Source: CAJXZP01 sp964195485
Lineage (GTDB): Bacteria > Bacteroidota > Bacteroidia > Flavobacteriales_G > Salibacteraceae
Assembly (NCBI GenBank): GCA_964195485.1
Contig: CAXMPG010000122.1
Coordinates: 1-54,385, forward strand
Length of the DNA stretch: 54,385 nt
Direction: 5' to 3'
Positions within the stretch are counted from its first letter, which is position 1. Each line of letters opens with the position of its first letter. Shown piece after piece: positions 1-8,838 of the stretch. Under the pieces are notes generated by a model. The model did not search any database. It had not been told where the DNA came from and saw only the letters and a list, made by a program, of their open reading frames with translations. Position numbers and translations under genes: made by a program.

Positions 1-806
1 TCTTGTTTGGATGCTTTTGGCGAAAAATACATGAGTAAAAGTTTAGAGAAATACGTTCCCAAATTACCTACGGTTAAGATAAAGGGGTGTTCTTTTTGAT
101 GGGTAGAAAAGTACATCGCAATTTGCATTGATTTTTTAAAATCACGACTTCCAAGGGCGTTTTGTAACTCAAACGTATTATAGTTTTTGTTTATGCCAAT
201 TACCTCACTAACCGTTGTGTCATCAATTAACTCTCCTTCGGGTACCGAAATGAATATTTTTTCAATTTCATTGGCGGCTAACGTTAGGTTGGCTCCAATA
301 TACTCGCTAATGAGTAAGCTGGCTTTAGGGGATATTTTTCGCTTGTTTTGATGAACGTAATCGTCAATCCATCTACCCATTTGATTTTCGTATATGGGTT
401 TAGACTCGAACGAAACTCCCACCTTTTTTATTTGCTTGAAGATTTTTTTGCGGCCATCAGGTTTTTTGTATTTATACGCTAAAACCAATATAGTAGATTC
501 CACGGGTTGAGTCATGTATTGTTCTAGTTCTTCTATCCTTTTTAAGTCTTGAGCTTCTCGAATAATAACGACTTGTTTTTCCGACATCATCGGATAACGT
601 TTAGCTGTTTCAATCACTGACCCAATCTCCGTGTCTCTTCCGTAAAATACGGTTTGATTAAACCCTTGCTCGGCTTCCGATAAGACATTTTTAGCAATAT
701 AATCGGTTATTTTATCAATAAAAAAGGGTTCATCCCCGTATAATAAATATACCGGTTTGTACTGTTTCTGTTGAAGTTGTGTAATTATATCGTGAAAAGT
801 CGCCAT
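1..806 (-). CDS. holA: DNA polymerase III subunit delta, partial at left edge
   Basis: The minus-strand frame opens at the ATG complementary to 804-806 and stays open to the window edge (268 codons seen, C-terminus missing). The N-terminus reads MATFHDIITQLQQ followed by KPVYLLYGDEPFFIDK, the typical HolA opening in which the degenerate P-loop region of the clamp-loader delta subunit lies. Further in, TILVLAYKYKKPDGRKK and ISPKASLLISEYIGANL match the lid/middle domain of delta. In the family, delta opens the beta clamp inside the DNA polymerase III clamp loader. It is divergent from the HsdR_N-like gene, with about 85 bp between the starts; this neighbour pair is common in Bacteroidota genomes. 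The call rests on reading the translation, not on a search. Confidence 0.9.
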   Translation of the reverse strand, partial: MATFHDIITQLQQKQYKPVYLLYGDEPFFIDKITDYIAKNVLSEAEQGFNQTVFYGRDTEIGSVIETAKRYPMMSEKQVVIIREAQDLKRIEELEQYMTQPVESTILVLAYKYKKPDGRKKIFKQIKKVGVSFESKPIYENQMGRWIDDYVHQNKRKISPKASLLISEYIGANLTLAANEIEKIFISVPEGELIDDTTVSEVIGINKNYNTFELQNALGSRDFKKSMQIAMYFSTHQKEHPFILTVGNLGTYFSKLLLMYFSPKASKQ

Positions 807-891
807 TGAAAAAAACTTGCGTCAAAAGTAGGATAGCATTTGATGTAATTCTTGATTGTGGAAAACTAAAAATGAAATTACATTTGCTGTA

Positions 892-1344
892 ATGACATCG
901 GTAAAAGAACAAGGCGGGTTTAAGTTTAAAACCAACGAAGAGGGTAGGACCACAATTTTTGATTCTATTCGTAATAAATATGTAGTGAACACCCCAGAAG
1001 AGTGGGTGCGTCAAAACACCGTGAAGTACTTTAATGAAGAATTAGGTTTTCCAAAGAGTTTAATTGCCTTAGAAAAACAATTCCAACTTCATAGGCGTAT
1101 TAAACGTACTGATATTATGGTGCATGACAATTCGGGTGAAGCCGTTATTTTGGTGGAATGTAAAAGACCTAGTATTAAAATCACCCAGTCTACATTTGAT
1201 CAGGCTTTTAGATATAATATTATTCTAAAAGTGCCGTATCTTGTTATTACGAATGGAGAAGAATTATACTGCTGTCATGTAGAAGGTGAAAAAGTGACTT
1301 TTTTAGAAAATATACCTACCTATCAAGATGTTATTGATGAATAG
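892..1344 (+). CDS. orphan type I restriction HsdR N-terminal-like nuclease domain protein
   Basis: A 150-residue single-domain protein. The motif IFDSIRNKYVVNTPEEWVRQ (residues 22-41) is the hallmark opening of the small Bacteroidota HsdR_N-type proteins. A PD-(D/E)XK-like core is visible: Asp74 in KRTDIMV, then ILVECKRPS giving Glu89-x-Lys91. No helicase motor, methylase or specificity subunit lies nearby, so this is not a working type I restriction system. The frame extends upstream to a TTG at 856, but the ATG at 892 fits the start of the family better and was chosen. The stop overlaps the start of the S8 protease gene (1328 or 1337), so translational coupling is possible. The cellular role is unknown; a nuclease or DNA-binding role is inferred from the fold motif only. 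Confidence 0.8.
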   Translation: MTSVKEQGGFKFKTNEEGRTTIFDSIRNKYVVNTPEEWVRQNTVKYFNEELGFPKSLIALEKQFQLHRRIKRTDIMVHDNSGEAVILVECKRPSIKITQSTFDQAFRYNIILKVPYLVITNGEELYCCHVEGEKVTFLENIPTYQDVIDE

Positions 1345-4129
1345 AAAGATTTACATACTGTTATTTTTGGTGTCTGTATTTACAGGCCAAGAGTTGAATG
1401 CTCAAAATAAAGGAGGCCAACAGTTCCAAGAATTTGTTCCTGGATTATTGATTGCGAAGTTAAAGCCTAGTCAATCCAATTATTTTAAATCGAGTGATTT
1501 TCAAAATAATAAAAGGCTTACTCGAAGTATTAGTGTGGTTTCTACTTTTCCTAGTAAACAGCAATTAGCTAGGAAAAAAATGGAAGCCCATCCTAAGTGG
1601 GTCGATTTGAGTTTGATTTATACCTTGAGTGTTAACGAGTCTGCTATCAATAAAGCATTTATTCAAGAATTAGTAGACTTAGGGGTTTTTGAATATGTGG
1701 AAAGAAAGCCCATGTTTACAGTTGCGTTTAATCCTAACGATCCAAATTTATCTCAGCAAAATTATTTCTCTCAAATCAATGCTTTTTCTGCATGGGATGT
1801 TAATTCCGGTAGTGCCTTAATCAAAGTTGGGGTGGTAGATACAGGTACAGATATGGATCATCCAGATTTACAATCGGAAATGGCAGAAAATGCAAATGAC
1901 CCTGTAAACGGAATGGATGATGATAACGATGGGTACATAGATAATTTTACGGGTTGGGACTTTATGGACAATGATGGAACGCCACAAGTAGGAAGTAATA
2001 CGCATGGAATTCATGTAGCCGGAATTGCAGCAGCAGCAACTAATAATGGTGTTGGAGTCGCTTCTGTGGGTTATAACACGCAGTTTATGCCTATACGTGC
2101 AGGTGATGGAACTGTTATAGTCTTTGGATATGAGGGAATTACGTATGCCGCAGATATGGGGTGTGATATTATTAATTGTTCGTGGGGCGGATTTGGGTAT
2201 TCTTCATTCGGAGAGGATGTTATTAATTATGCCACCTATAATAAAGATGCATTAGTAGTTTGCGCGGCAGGGAATCAAAATAGAAATCAAAAATATTATC
2301 CAGCCGCTTATGAAAATGCGCTGGCCGTTGCTTCGGTAAATAGTACAGATGTAAAGTCCTCTTTTACAAATCATGGTTATTGGGTTGATATTGCTGCGCC
2401 AGGTGAAAATATTTATTCTACCGTTGATGATGGTAACTATAACAATAATACAGGAACTTCAATGGCAGCTCCCGTTGTTTCTGGAGCAGCAGCCTTGGTT
2501 AAGGCAAAATACCCGCAATTATCAGCGATTCAAATTGCAGAACGTTTAAAGGCTACCAGCCATAATATTGACGGACTCAACGCAACCTATGAATTTATGT
2601 TAGGTACTGGACGTTTGAATATTGGAGATGCCGTTTCTGGAAACATTAATACGGCATCCGTTGTTTTTGGTAACGTAGCTATTTCTAATAATACAGATGA
2701 TGTTTTTAAAGGAAATGACAGCTTGTTTATCTCTGGTACATTTACCAATTACCTCAGTGCTTCTGGAAATGTAGTAGCTACAATTAGCACCAGTTCCGTA
2801 CATGTGACCGTTAATTATGATACCGAAAATATAGGTGTTTTAGGTTCTTTGGTACAAGTGGATAACTATTCAAACCCGTTTTCTTTTAAAATACTGGATA
2901 CGGCACCTCTTAATACAGTCGTAACTTTTAGAGTAGATATTACGGATGGTGTTTTTACCAATACCTATTTGTACAATGTATTGGTAAATGTCGACTATCT
3001 CAATATCGCGGTTAATAACATTGCAACTTCTATAGGTTCTATGGGCCAATTCGGGTATAATGCAAGGTTGCAAAATCAAGGCTTAGGAGTCCAGTATAAA
3101 AATGGAATCTCTCAACTATATGAAGGAGGGTTAATGATTGGTACTAATCAAGATGGGTTTACGCGTGTTGTGGATCGTGTGCGAAATGCGCCAGGTTCAT
3201 GGGATAACGATTTTAGGGTAGTTGAAAATATTAAGGAAGTTAGCCCAGCTCCAAAGGGACAGTATTATGTGCAAGGAGTTTTTAATGATTCTAATGCATT
3301 AGCTGACACTATTGGATTGTGGGTTGGTCAAACCGCATATGCAAGTACGGATGTTGGCCATGAAAACTATGTGGTATTAGAGTATAAAGTGGTGAATACA
3401 AATAGTGTAGATGTAAATAACGTTAACATTGGACTACTTGCTGACTTTGATGTAGCTGATTTTTCGAAGAATGCGGGTTACACCGATTTAAAACGGTTTT
3501 ATACCTATACGGTAAGTACGGAGCCCAATACGCCCATTTTCGGAATTCAGCTGTTAACGCCTAGCGTTTTAAGAAGTTACTGTATAGATAATGTGAGTGG
3601 AGGCGCAGGTGGTGTGGATATTCTTGCAGGATTTAATACATCCAAAAAATATATTACCCTAACATCAAATAGATTTGGAGCAGGATTTCAAGATATTAGT
3701 GGAAATGATATTATTCAAGTGACATCAACTGGAGGGTTTGATTTAATTCCAAATGATACGGTAACGGTCGCTTTTGCCATAATTGCGGCAGAATATAAAG
3801 GCTTATTGGATCAGGTAGCGGATTCTGCTTATAAAAGGTATAATGGTGTTTTACCTAATGCTATAAATGAGGTTAATATTCTAAATAATGAATTGAGTAT
3901 ATATCCAATTCCAGTACTGGAAACGGTAACTATTGACATCTCTGAATACAATTACAATGCTAATTGGGCTATTAAAATTATGGATGTAATGGGTAGGAAT
4001 GTGTATTCTGAAGAGCGTATTACTGGGAATCAAACACGTTTAACTTTATCTAGTTTGCAGTCGGGGGTTTATGTTGTTGAGGTTCAAATGGATAATGGAT
4101 TGGTTAGAACAAGTTTCGTTAAAAAGTAG
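1328..4129 (+). CDS. secreted S8 family serine peptidase (subtilase) with T9SS type A sorting domain
   Basis: A 933-residue extracellular protease. The N-terminal signal peptide (MNRKIYILLFLVSVF..., cleavage near residue 26) is followed by a propeptide-like region. The catalytic domain holds the triad Asp171 (VGVVDTGTDMDHPDL), His226 (NTHGIHVAG) and Ser378 (GTSMAAPVVSGAAAL). An Asp-rich stretch (DPVNGMDDDNDGYIDN) resembles the insertion of many Bacteroidota subtilases and may bind Ca2+. Beta-rich domains follow, and the last 80 residues (ELSIYPIPVLETVTIDI ... GVYVVEVQMDNG ... FVKK) form a type A sorting domain used for export through the type IX system. The first in-frame ATG is at 1328; the ATG at 1337 (MNRK) is an equally good start and overlaps the upstream stop. 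The substrate cannot be told from sequence. Confidence 0.93.
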   Translation: MLLMNRKIYILLFLVSVFTGQELNAQNKGGQQFQEFVPGLLIAKLKPSQSNYFKSSDFQNNKRLTRSISVVSTFPSKQQLARKKMEAHPKWVDLSLIYTLSVNESAINKAFIQELVDLGVFEYVERKPMFTVAFNPNDPNLSQQNYFSQINAFSAWDVNSGSALIKVGVVDTGTDMDHPDLQSEMAENANDPVNGMDDDNDGYIDNFTGWDFMDNDGTPQVGSNTHGIHVAGIAAAATNNGVGVASVGYNTQFMPIRAGDGTVIVFGYEGITYAADMGCDIINCSWGGFGYSSFGEDVINYATYNKDALVVCAAGNQNRNQKYYPAAYENALAVASVNSTDVKSSFTNHGYWVDIAAPGENIYSTVDDGNYNNNTGTSMAAPVVSGAAALVKAKYPQLSAIQIAERLKATSHNIDGLNATYEFMLGTGRLNIGDAVSGNINTASVVFGNVAISNNTDDVFKGNDSLFISGTFTNYLSASGNVVATISTSSVHVTVNYDTENIGVLGSLVQVDNYSNPFSFKILDTAPLNTVVTFRVDITDGVFTNTYLYNVLVNVDYLNIAVNNIATSIGSMGQFGYNARLQNQGLGVQYKNGISQLYEGGLMIGTNQDGFTRVVDRVRNAPGSWDNDFRVVENIKEVSPAPKGQYYVQGVFNDSNALADTIGLWVGQTAYASTDVGHENYVVLEYKVVNTNSVDVNNVNIGLLADFDVADFSKNAGYTDLKRFYTYTVSTEPNTPIFGIQLLTPSVLRSYCIDNVSGGAGGVDILAGFNTSKKYITLTSNRFGAGFQDISGNDIIQVTSTGGFDLIPNDTVTVAFAIIAAEYKGLLDQVADSAYKRYNGVLPNAINEVNILNNELSIYPIPVLETVTIDISEYNYNANWAIKIMDVMGRNVYSEERITGNQTRLTLSSLQSGVYVVEVQMDNGLVRTSFVKK

Positions 4130-4189
4130 GCTAGAAGTAGTATTAGGTATACTTCATTTAATAATATTGCAGCAAATTCAAAACAAGTA

Positions 4190-4639
4190 ATGGGGTTACA
4201 AGATATTTTATCAATTTCAGGAAAGGGTGGTCTTTTCAAATTAGTTGGATCCATGAAAAATGGAGTTATAGTAGAATCGTTAATTGACGGTAAAAAGATT
4301 CCTGCGCATGCGCACAACAGAATCAGTGCTTTGTCAGATATTAGCATTTTTGGCGAAGATGATGAGAAGCCTTTAGAGGAAATCATTAAAGCTATTCTAA
4401 TAAAATTTGAAGGAAAATCAATAGGTTATAAAAAGTGGAGTGGTGCAGAATTAAAATCTGAATTTTCAGAGATTTTTCCTGATTATGATGAAGAGCGTGT
4501 TTACGCTTCGGACATCAAAAAAATGTACCAATGGACAAATCTTCTCTTAGATAAAGGGCATGTTGATTTAGAATGGGCAAATACAGTAGTTGAGCCTATT
4601 GAAGAAATAACAGAAGAAAGTAAGCCGGAAGAAGCTTAA
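4190..4639 (+). CDS. DUF5606 domain-containing protein
   Basis: A 149-residue cytoplasmic protein beginning MGLQDILSISGKGGLFKLVG, which matches the conserved N-terminus of the DUF5606 family found across Bacteroidota. The N-terminal 60 residues look like a small beta-barrel (KNGVIVESLIDGKKIPAHAHNRISALSDISIF). A helical part follows, and the tail is acidic and low in complexity (VEPIEEITEESKPEEA). No catalytic motif is visible and the function is unknown. Its stop codon lies inside the TTAA at 4636-4639, where the convergent DCC gene also ends. Confidence 0.8.
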   Translation: MGLQDILSISGKGGLFKLVGSMKNGVIVESLIDGKKIPAHAHNRISALSDISIFGEDDEKPLEEIIKAILIKFEGKSIGYKKWSGAELKSEFSEIFPDYDEERVYASDIKKMYQWTNLLLDKGHVDLEWANTVVEPIEEITEESKPEEA

Positions 4640-5043
4640 TCTATAAATAGATGCTTTTCATTTGGCGTTGGTAAACGACATGAATCTAATTTACCAAACC
4701 AACGATACCTGTTTTTAGCCATAAAATCATATACAAAATCTCGTATTGGTCGAGGAACAACAATAAAATTGTAAAGGAGCTTCCATGGATATGGGAGCTC
4801 TTTTGCGATTAATAGAGCTGCGGTAGATTTTTCTGTGAAAATTCCGTTGTCATTTAAAATAATTGAATCGGGATTCTCAGGTGTAACAAAATTCAAATTT
4901 AACCCTCCTATATACTGGCCTTGAATAGTGCTGTATTTAAAAACTAGGTTGGTATCTTTGCTGATTATCCAATTAACAGAATTATTACATAACCCGCAAT
5001 AACCATCAAACAGTACAACCTTAGGTGAATTACTTGTTTTCAT
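4636..5043 (-). CDS. DCC family (DUF393) thiol-disulfide oxidoreductase-like protein
   Basis: A 135-residue protein. Near the N-terminus, VVLFDGYCGLCN holds the DxxCxxC signature (Asp13, Cys16, Cys19) that names the DCC family, a thioredoxin-like fold related to DUF393. The middle (FKYSTIQGQYIGG) and the C-terminal RDFVYDFMAKNRYRWFGK also match the family. The frame can be extended 21 codons upstream, but the Met complementary to 5041-5043 (MKTSNSPKVVLF) places the motif at the usual distance from the N-terminus and was chosen. Redox activity is expected from the CxxC but is not demonstrated in most members. It is convergent with the DUF5606 gene, and the two stop codons share bases. Confidence 0.85.
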   Translation of the reverse strand: MKTSNSPKVVLFDGYCGLCNNSVNWIISKDTNLVFKYSTIQGQYIGGLNLNFVTPENPDSIILNDNGIFTEKSTAALLIAKELPYPWKLLYNFIVVPRPIRDFVYDFMAKNRYRWFGKLDSCRLPTPNEKHLFID

Positions 5044-5198
5044 TGAGGCAAATTTACAACCTCTTTGTATGACTATCCAACTTCCAATAAAATGAAGCTT
5101 TCTCAAATAGTTAAAGGGTATTAAAAGAGCAGTTATTACCTATTAAAGAATGCGGATTTGTTGTCGCTTTAAAAATATGAGAGAATACCTTAATTACA

Positions 5199-5229
5199 TT
5201 GGGTAAATTCATTGGAAATTCTATATTTG
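5199..5229 (+). promoter_or_regulatory. predicted Bacteroidota-type promoter of secDF
   Basis: A TTG at 5199-5201 is followed after 20 bp by TATATTTG at 5222-5229, matching the Bacteroidota primary sigma consensus TTG-N19/20-TAnnTTTG. It lies about 50 bp upstream of the secDF start codon, in the 237-bp gap between the divergent DCC gene and secDF. Confidence 0.6.
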
Positions 5230-5280
5230 CGATCCTAAATTTTATGGGGTTATAATGCCCTAAAAATAAGATAAATATAG

Positions 5281-8200
5281 ATGCAAAATAAATCGTTTAT
5301 TTGGGGATTCGCAATATTGCTAGTCCTCGCAAGTTTATATCAACTGTCGTTTACATGGGTAGCGGGTAATGTTGAGAGTGAAGCAGCTGAAATTTCAGCA
5401 GAAAAAGCAGATTCTTTAAGTGAGAGCTTAGGGTTGGATATCTTTCAGAAAGATTCCGCTAAACAAAGTTATGAAACAGAATACTTGTTAAATCAAGGTC
5501 CTGTTAGTGTTTATCCTGGTTTTGGGCACAGTTATTCTTACGTTAAAAAACGTGAAATGAACTTAGGTCTAGATTTACAAGGTGGTATGCACGTGACTTT
5601 AGAAGTTTCTGAAGCTGATTTAATTAGAGAAATGGCTGGGACTAATAGTTCGAACCCCACTTTTGTTAAGATTTTAAATAAAGCTATTGCGGACCAAAGA
5701 AACAGTTCTGAAAATTTTGTTTCTCTTTTTGATCAAGCGCATAGAGATATCGCTCCTGACTTTAAATTAGCGGCTGTTTTTCATAACCTAGAAAATAAAG
5801 ATAAGGTTAAGCCTGACGCTACGAACGATGAGATTATTGATATTATCTCATCAGAATCAGAGGATGCAATTATTAGAACGGAACAAGTTCTAAGAAAAAG
5901 GGTGGATAACTTAGGTGTTGTTCAACCAAAAATTCAACGTCTTTCAGGTTCTGGTAGAATCATTGTTGAGCTTCCAGGTGTTAAGGACAAGAAAAGAATT
6001 AGAGAGTTCTTACAAGGAACGGCTAAGCTAGAATTTTGGGAATGTTATGATAACACTCAAATTATTGGTGGTTTAGATCAAGCAAATAGTATCCTTAAGG
6101 CTACGTTTAAAAGTTCTGCTACTGATGAGGTAGAAACTGAAGAAGTTGTTGCTGCAAATGAGGTTGCTGATTTAGAAAGTACCGTAGAAGCTATGGAGGG
6201 AGATTCTCTTGCTAGTGATACTGCTGAAAAATCAATGGAAGAGTTAATGGCTGAAATGGAAAGTAATCAACCAGATTCAGTGGATTACGCTTCAATGTCA
6301 GAAGGAGAAAAAGAAGCTACTAACCCATTATTTTATCACATGTCTCCAGTTCTTACACAAGAAGGTGGAGCTTCATTTGGTTCTAGAGTTGGTTATGCAA
6401 GAGTTGCTGATACTTCCATTGTAAATACCTATTTAAAAAGAAAAGACATTAAGCAATTGTTTCCACCAAGAACTAGATTCTTATGGGATGCAAAAGCTAT
6501 GGAAGGAACAGATGATTTGTATTATTTATATGCAATCAAAGTTCCTAAAGGTGGAAAAGCAGAGTTAGAAGGTGATGTTGTTACGGATGCACGTGTTGGT
6601 CAAGATCCTCTTGGAAACGCAACGGTAAACATGAACATGAATTCTACTGGAGCTAATATCTGGAAAAGAATGACGGCTCGTTTATCTAAAGGTGATGGTA
6701 ACGGAAACAAACTTTCTGTTGCGGTTGTATTAGATGGTATTGTGTATTCAGCGCCAACGGTACAAGGTGAGATTCCTGGTGGTCGTACAGAAATTACTGG
6801 ACGTTTTACACAACAAGAAGCAAGTGATTTAGCCGGTGTGTTAAAAGCGGGTAAATTACCAGCAAGACTTCACATTATTGAAGAAGCAATTGTAGGTCCT
6901 TCATTAGGACAAGAAGCAATTGATTCTGGATGGAGTTCATTCATGATTGCTTTAGGGGTGATTTTAATCTACATGATTTTTTATTATTCTTCTGCAGGTA
7001 TTGTAGCGGATATAGCTTTAGCGGCTAACTTATTTTTCGTTCTTGGTTTCTTAGCGTCTTTAAGAGCAACTTTAACACTTCCGGGTATTGCTGGTATTGT
7101 GTTAACTATCGGTATGTCGGTAGATGCAAATGTTCTTATTTACGAACGTATTCGTGAGGAAATGAGAACCGGCAAAGGAGTTAAGCAAGCAATTGCTGAT
7201 GGTTATAAAGCGGCTTACAGTTCTATTTTAGATTCAAATATTACCACAATGCTTACGGGTATTATCTTATTCGTATTCGGTACAGGTCCAATTCAAGGAT
7301 TTGCAACTACATTGATTATTGGTATTATTACATCTTTATTTTCTGCGATATTCATTACACGTTTATTATTTGAATGGGTATTGTCTTCAGATAAGAAAAT
7401 TAGTTTTTCTACGAAACTTACAGAGAATGCTTTCCAGAAATTGAATATCGATTTCTTAGGTAAAAGAAAAATGTTCTACGTGGTTTCTTTAGTAATTGTT
7501 TTATTAGGAATTGGTTCATTAGCATCTAGAGGTTTAAATTACGGTGTTGATTTTACTGGAGGACGTTCTTACATCGTAAGATTTGATGCCCCAGTTGAAG
7601 TGTCTGAAATTGCTTCGGCATTAACAGAACAATTTGTGACGGAAGATGGCTTGAAAAATACTCCTGAGGTGAAAACTTTCGGTGCATCTAATCAAGTGAA
7701 GATTACCACTAAATATATGATTGAGGACACAGGTAGTGAAGTGGATGATTTAATGGAAGATAAACTTTACACTGGTTTAATTGGTTTTTATACCGATGAA
7801 ATTACGCAAGATGCTTTTGTTGCAGAATTAACCTCTCAAAAGGTAGAGGCTACTATTGCAGATGATATTAAAGAGGCAGCATTAATTGCGGTAATCTTTT
7901 CATTGATTGTGATTTTCGTATATATTTTGGCTAGGTTCTCAAAATGGCAATACTCTGCTGGTGCAATTGCTGCATTAGCGCATGATGTTATTATTGTGTT
8001 AGCTATCTTCTCCATCTTTTACGGAGTGCTTCCTTTCTCATTAGAAATTGATCAAGCGTTTATAGCTGCAATTCTGACGGTGGTAGGTTATTCCATTAAT
8101 GATACCGTGGTTGTATTTGATAGATTGAGAGAGTATTTAGGATTGCATCCAAATAAAGATTCTAAAGATGTTATTAATAGTGCATTGAACAGTACAATTA

Positions 8201-8385
8201 GTCGTACAGTAAATACGTCTTTAAGTACAATGTTTGTTCTTCTAGTTATCTTCACTTTTGGTGGGGAAATGATTAGAGGATTTATTTTCGCAATGATGGT
8301 AGGTGTGTTTGTTGGAACATATTCTTCATTATTTATTGCGACTCCTATTACTTATGATTTAAGTAAAGGTGAAGTAAAGCATTAA
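5281..8385 (+). CDS. secDF: protein translocase subunit SecDF (fused SecD and SecF)
   Basis: A 1034-residue fusion of SecD and SecF, the usual arrangement in Bacteroidota. It uses the proton motive force to finish Sec-dependent export across the inner membrane. The SecD part begins with TM1 (FIWGFAILLVLASLYQLSF) and motif LGLDLQGGMHVTLEV. The periplasmic P1 domain follows, with RVDNLGVVQPKIQRLSGSGR. The six-helix block includes GMSVDANVLIYERIREEMR. The SecF part starts near residue 720 with LNYGVDFTGGRSYIVRF and holds SINDTVVVFDRLREYLG. An acidic low-complexity insert at about residues 279-347 interrupts P1; such inserts are common in the phylum. The gene stands alone, with a promoter upstream and a strong terminator downstream. 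Confidence 0.97.
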   Translation: MQNKSFIWGFAILLVLASLYQLSFTWVAGNVESEAAEISAEKADSLSESLGLDIFQKDSAKQSYETEYLLNQGPVSVYPGFGHSYSYVKKREMNLGLDLQGGMHVTLEVSEADLIREMAGTNSSNPTFVKILNKAIADQRNSSENFVSLFDQAHRDIAPDFKLAAVFHNLENKDKVKPDATNDEIIDIISSESEDAIIRTEQVLRKRVDNLGVVQPKIQRLSGSGRIIVELPGVKDKKRIREFLQGTAKLEFWECYDNTQIIGGLDQANSILKATFKSSATDEVETEEVVAANEVADLESTVEAMEGDSLASDTAEKSMEELMAEMESNQPDSVDYASMSEGEKEATNPLFYHMSPVLTQEGGASFGSRVGYARVADTSIVNTYLKRKDIKQLFPPRTRFLWDAKAMEGTDDLYYLYAIKVPKGGKAELEGDVVTDARVGQDPLGNATVNMNMNSTGANIWKRMTARLSKGDGNGNKLSVAVVLDGIVYSAPTVQGEIPGGRTEITGRFTQQEASDLAGVLKAGKLPARLHIIEEAIVGPSLGQEAIDSGWSSFMIALGVILIYMIFYYSSAGIVADIALAANLFFVLGFLASLRATLTLPGIAGIVLTIGMSVDANVLIYERIREEMRTGKGVKQAIADGYKAAYSSILDSNITTMLTGIILFVFGTGPIQGFATTLIIGIITSLFSAIFITRLLFEWVLSSDKKISFSTKLTENAFQKLNIDFLGKRKMFYVVSLVIVLLGIGSLASRGLNYGVDFTGGRSYIVRFDAPVEVSEIASALTEQFVTEDGLKNTPEVKTFGASNQVKITTKYMIEDTGSEVDDLMEDKLYTGLIGFYTDEITQDAFVAELTSQKVEATIADDIKEAALIAVIFSLIVIFVYILARFSKWQYSAGAIAALAHDVIIVLAIFSIFYGVLPFSLEIDQAFIAAILTVVGYSINDTVVVFDRLREYLGLHPNKDSKDVINSALNSTISRTVNTSLSTMFVLLVIFTFGGEMIRGFIFAMMVGVFVGTYSSLFIATPITYDLSKGEVKH

Positions 8386-8404
8386 TTTTACCTTAAATTA
8401 ATTG

Positions 8405-8444
8405 AAAGCCCTTTTAGGTTACATACCTGAAAGGGCTTTTGTAT
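8405..8444 (+). terminator. rho-independent terminator after secDF
   Basis: The inverted repeat AAAGCCCTTTTAGGT / ACCTGAAAGGGCTTT closes on a short loop and runs into TTTTGTATATTT. It sits 20 bp after the secDF stop and 30 bp before tatA, so it ends the secDF transcript. Confidence 0.85.
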
Positions 8445-8472
8445 ATTTGACTGTTTTTAAGCGGTAGTTTAT

Positions 8473-8826
8473 ATGGTGTTTGCATTTTTTAATTTGGGCT
8501 TCGGTGAGCTGTTTGCCATTTTTGTGGTCGTACTGCTATTGTTTGGAGCAGATAAAATACCAGAATTTGCACGAAGCTTAGGTAAAGGTATTCGATACGT
8601 TAAAGATGCTACAGATTCTGTTAAACGTGATATTCAAACTTCGGTAAACGAAGTGAAAAGTGATATTGATAGTAACGTAAAGGATGTGAAAAAGAATTTG
8701 GATACCGTTAATTCTGTTAAGCGTCAGGCCAATAAAAAAATGAAAACCGTATTCGATGAAATTGTTGATTCTGTCGATGAGGTGAAGAAAAGTGCTTCAG
8801 ATGTAAAAAGTGATATTAAATCTTAA
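8473..8826 (+). CDS. tatA: twin-arginine translocase TatA/TatE family subunit
   Basis: A 117-residue protein with the TatA architecture. A short N-terminus leads to the transmembrane helix (FNLGFGELFAIFVVVLLLFGADKIPEFARSLGKG), which holds the conserved FG-E and the hinge LFG-x-x-x-PE, followed by the amphipathic helix. The C-terminal half is a charged coiled-coil-like tail made of repeated VKSDI/VKDVK units. TatA oligomers form the passage for folded proteins bearing twin-arginine signals. No tatC is present in this window. It starts just after the secDF terminator and is followed 12 bp later by the Na+/Ca2+ exchanger gene, so those two may be cotranscribed. Confidence 0.92.
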   Translation: MVFAFFNLGFGELFAIFVVVLLLFGADKIPEFARSLGKGIRYVKDATDSVKRDIQTSVNEVKSDIDSNVKDVKKNLDTVNSVKRQANKKMKTVFDEIVDSVDEVKKSASDVKSDIKS

Positions 8827-8838
8827 AAATCATAGTAA

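Noticed and set aside
856..891. TTG start for the HsdR_N-like gene
   Set aside because: The residues it adds do not resemble the family N-terminus; the ATG at 892 is a better start.
730..1014. 94-codon minus-strand open frame
   Set aside because: It runs across the start of holA in the wrong frame and through the intergenic region into the HsdR_N gene; the holA frame on the same strand is clearly the coding one.
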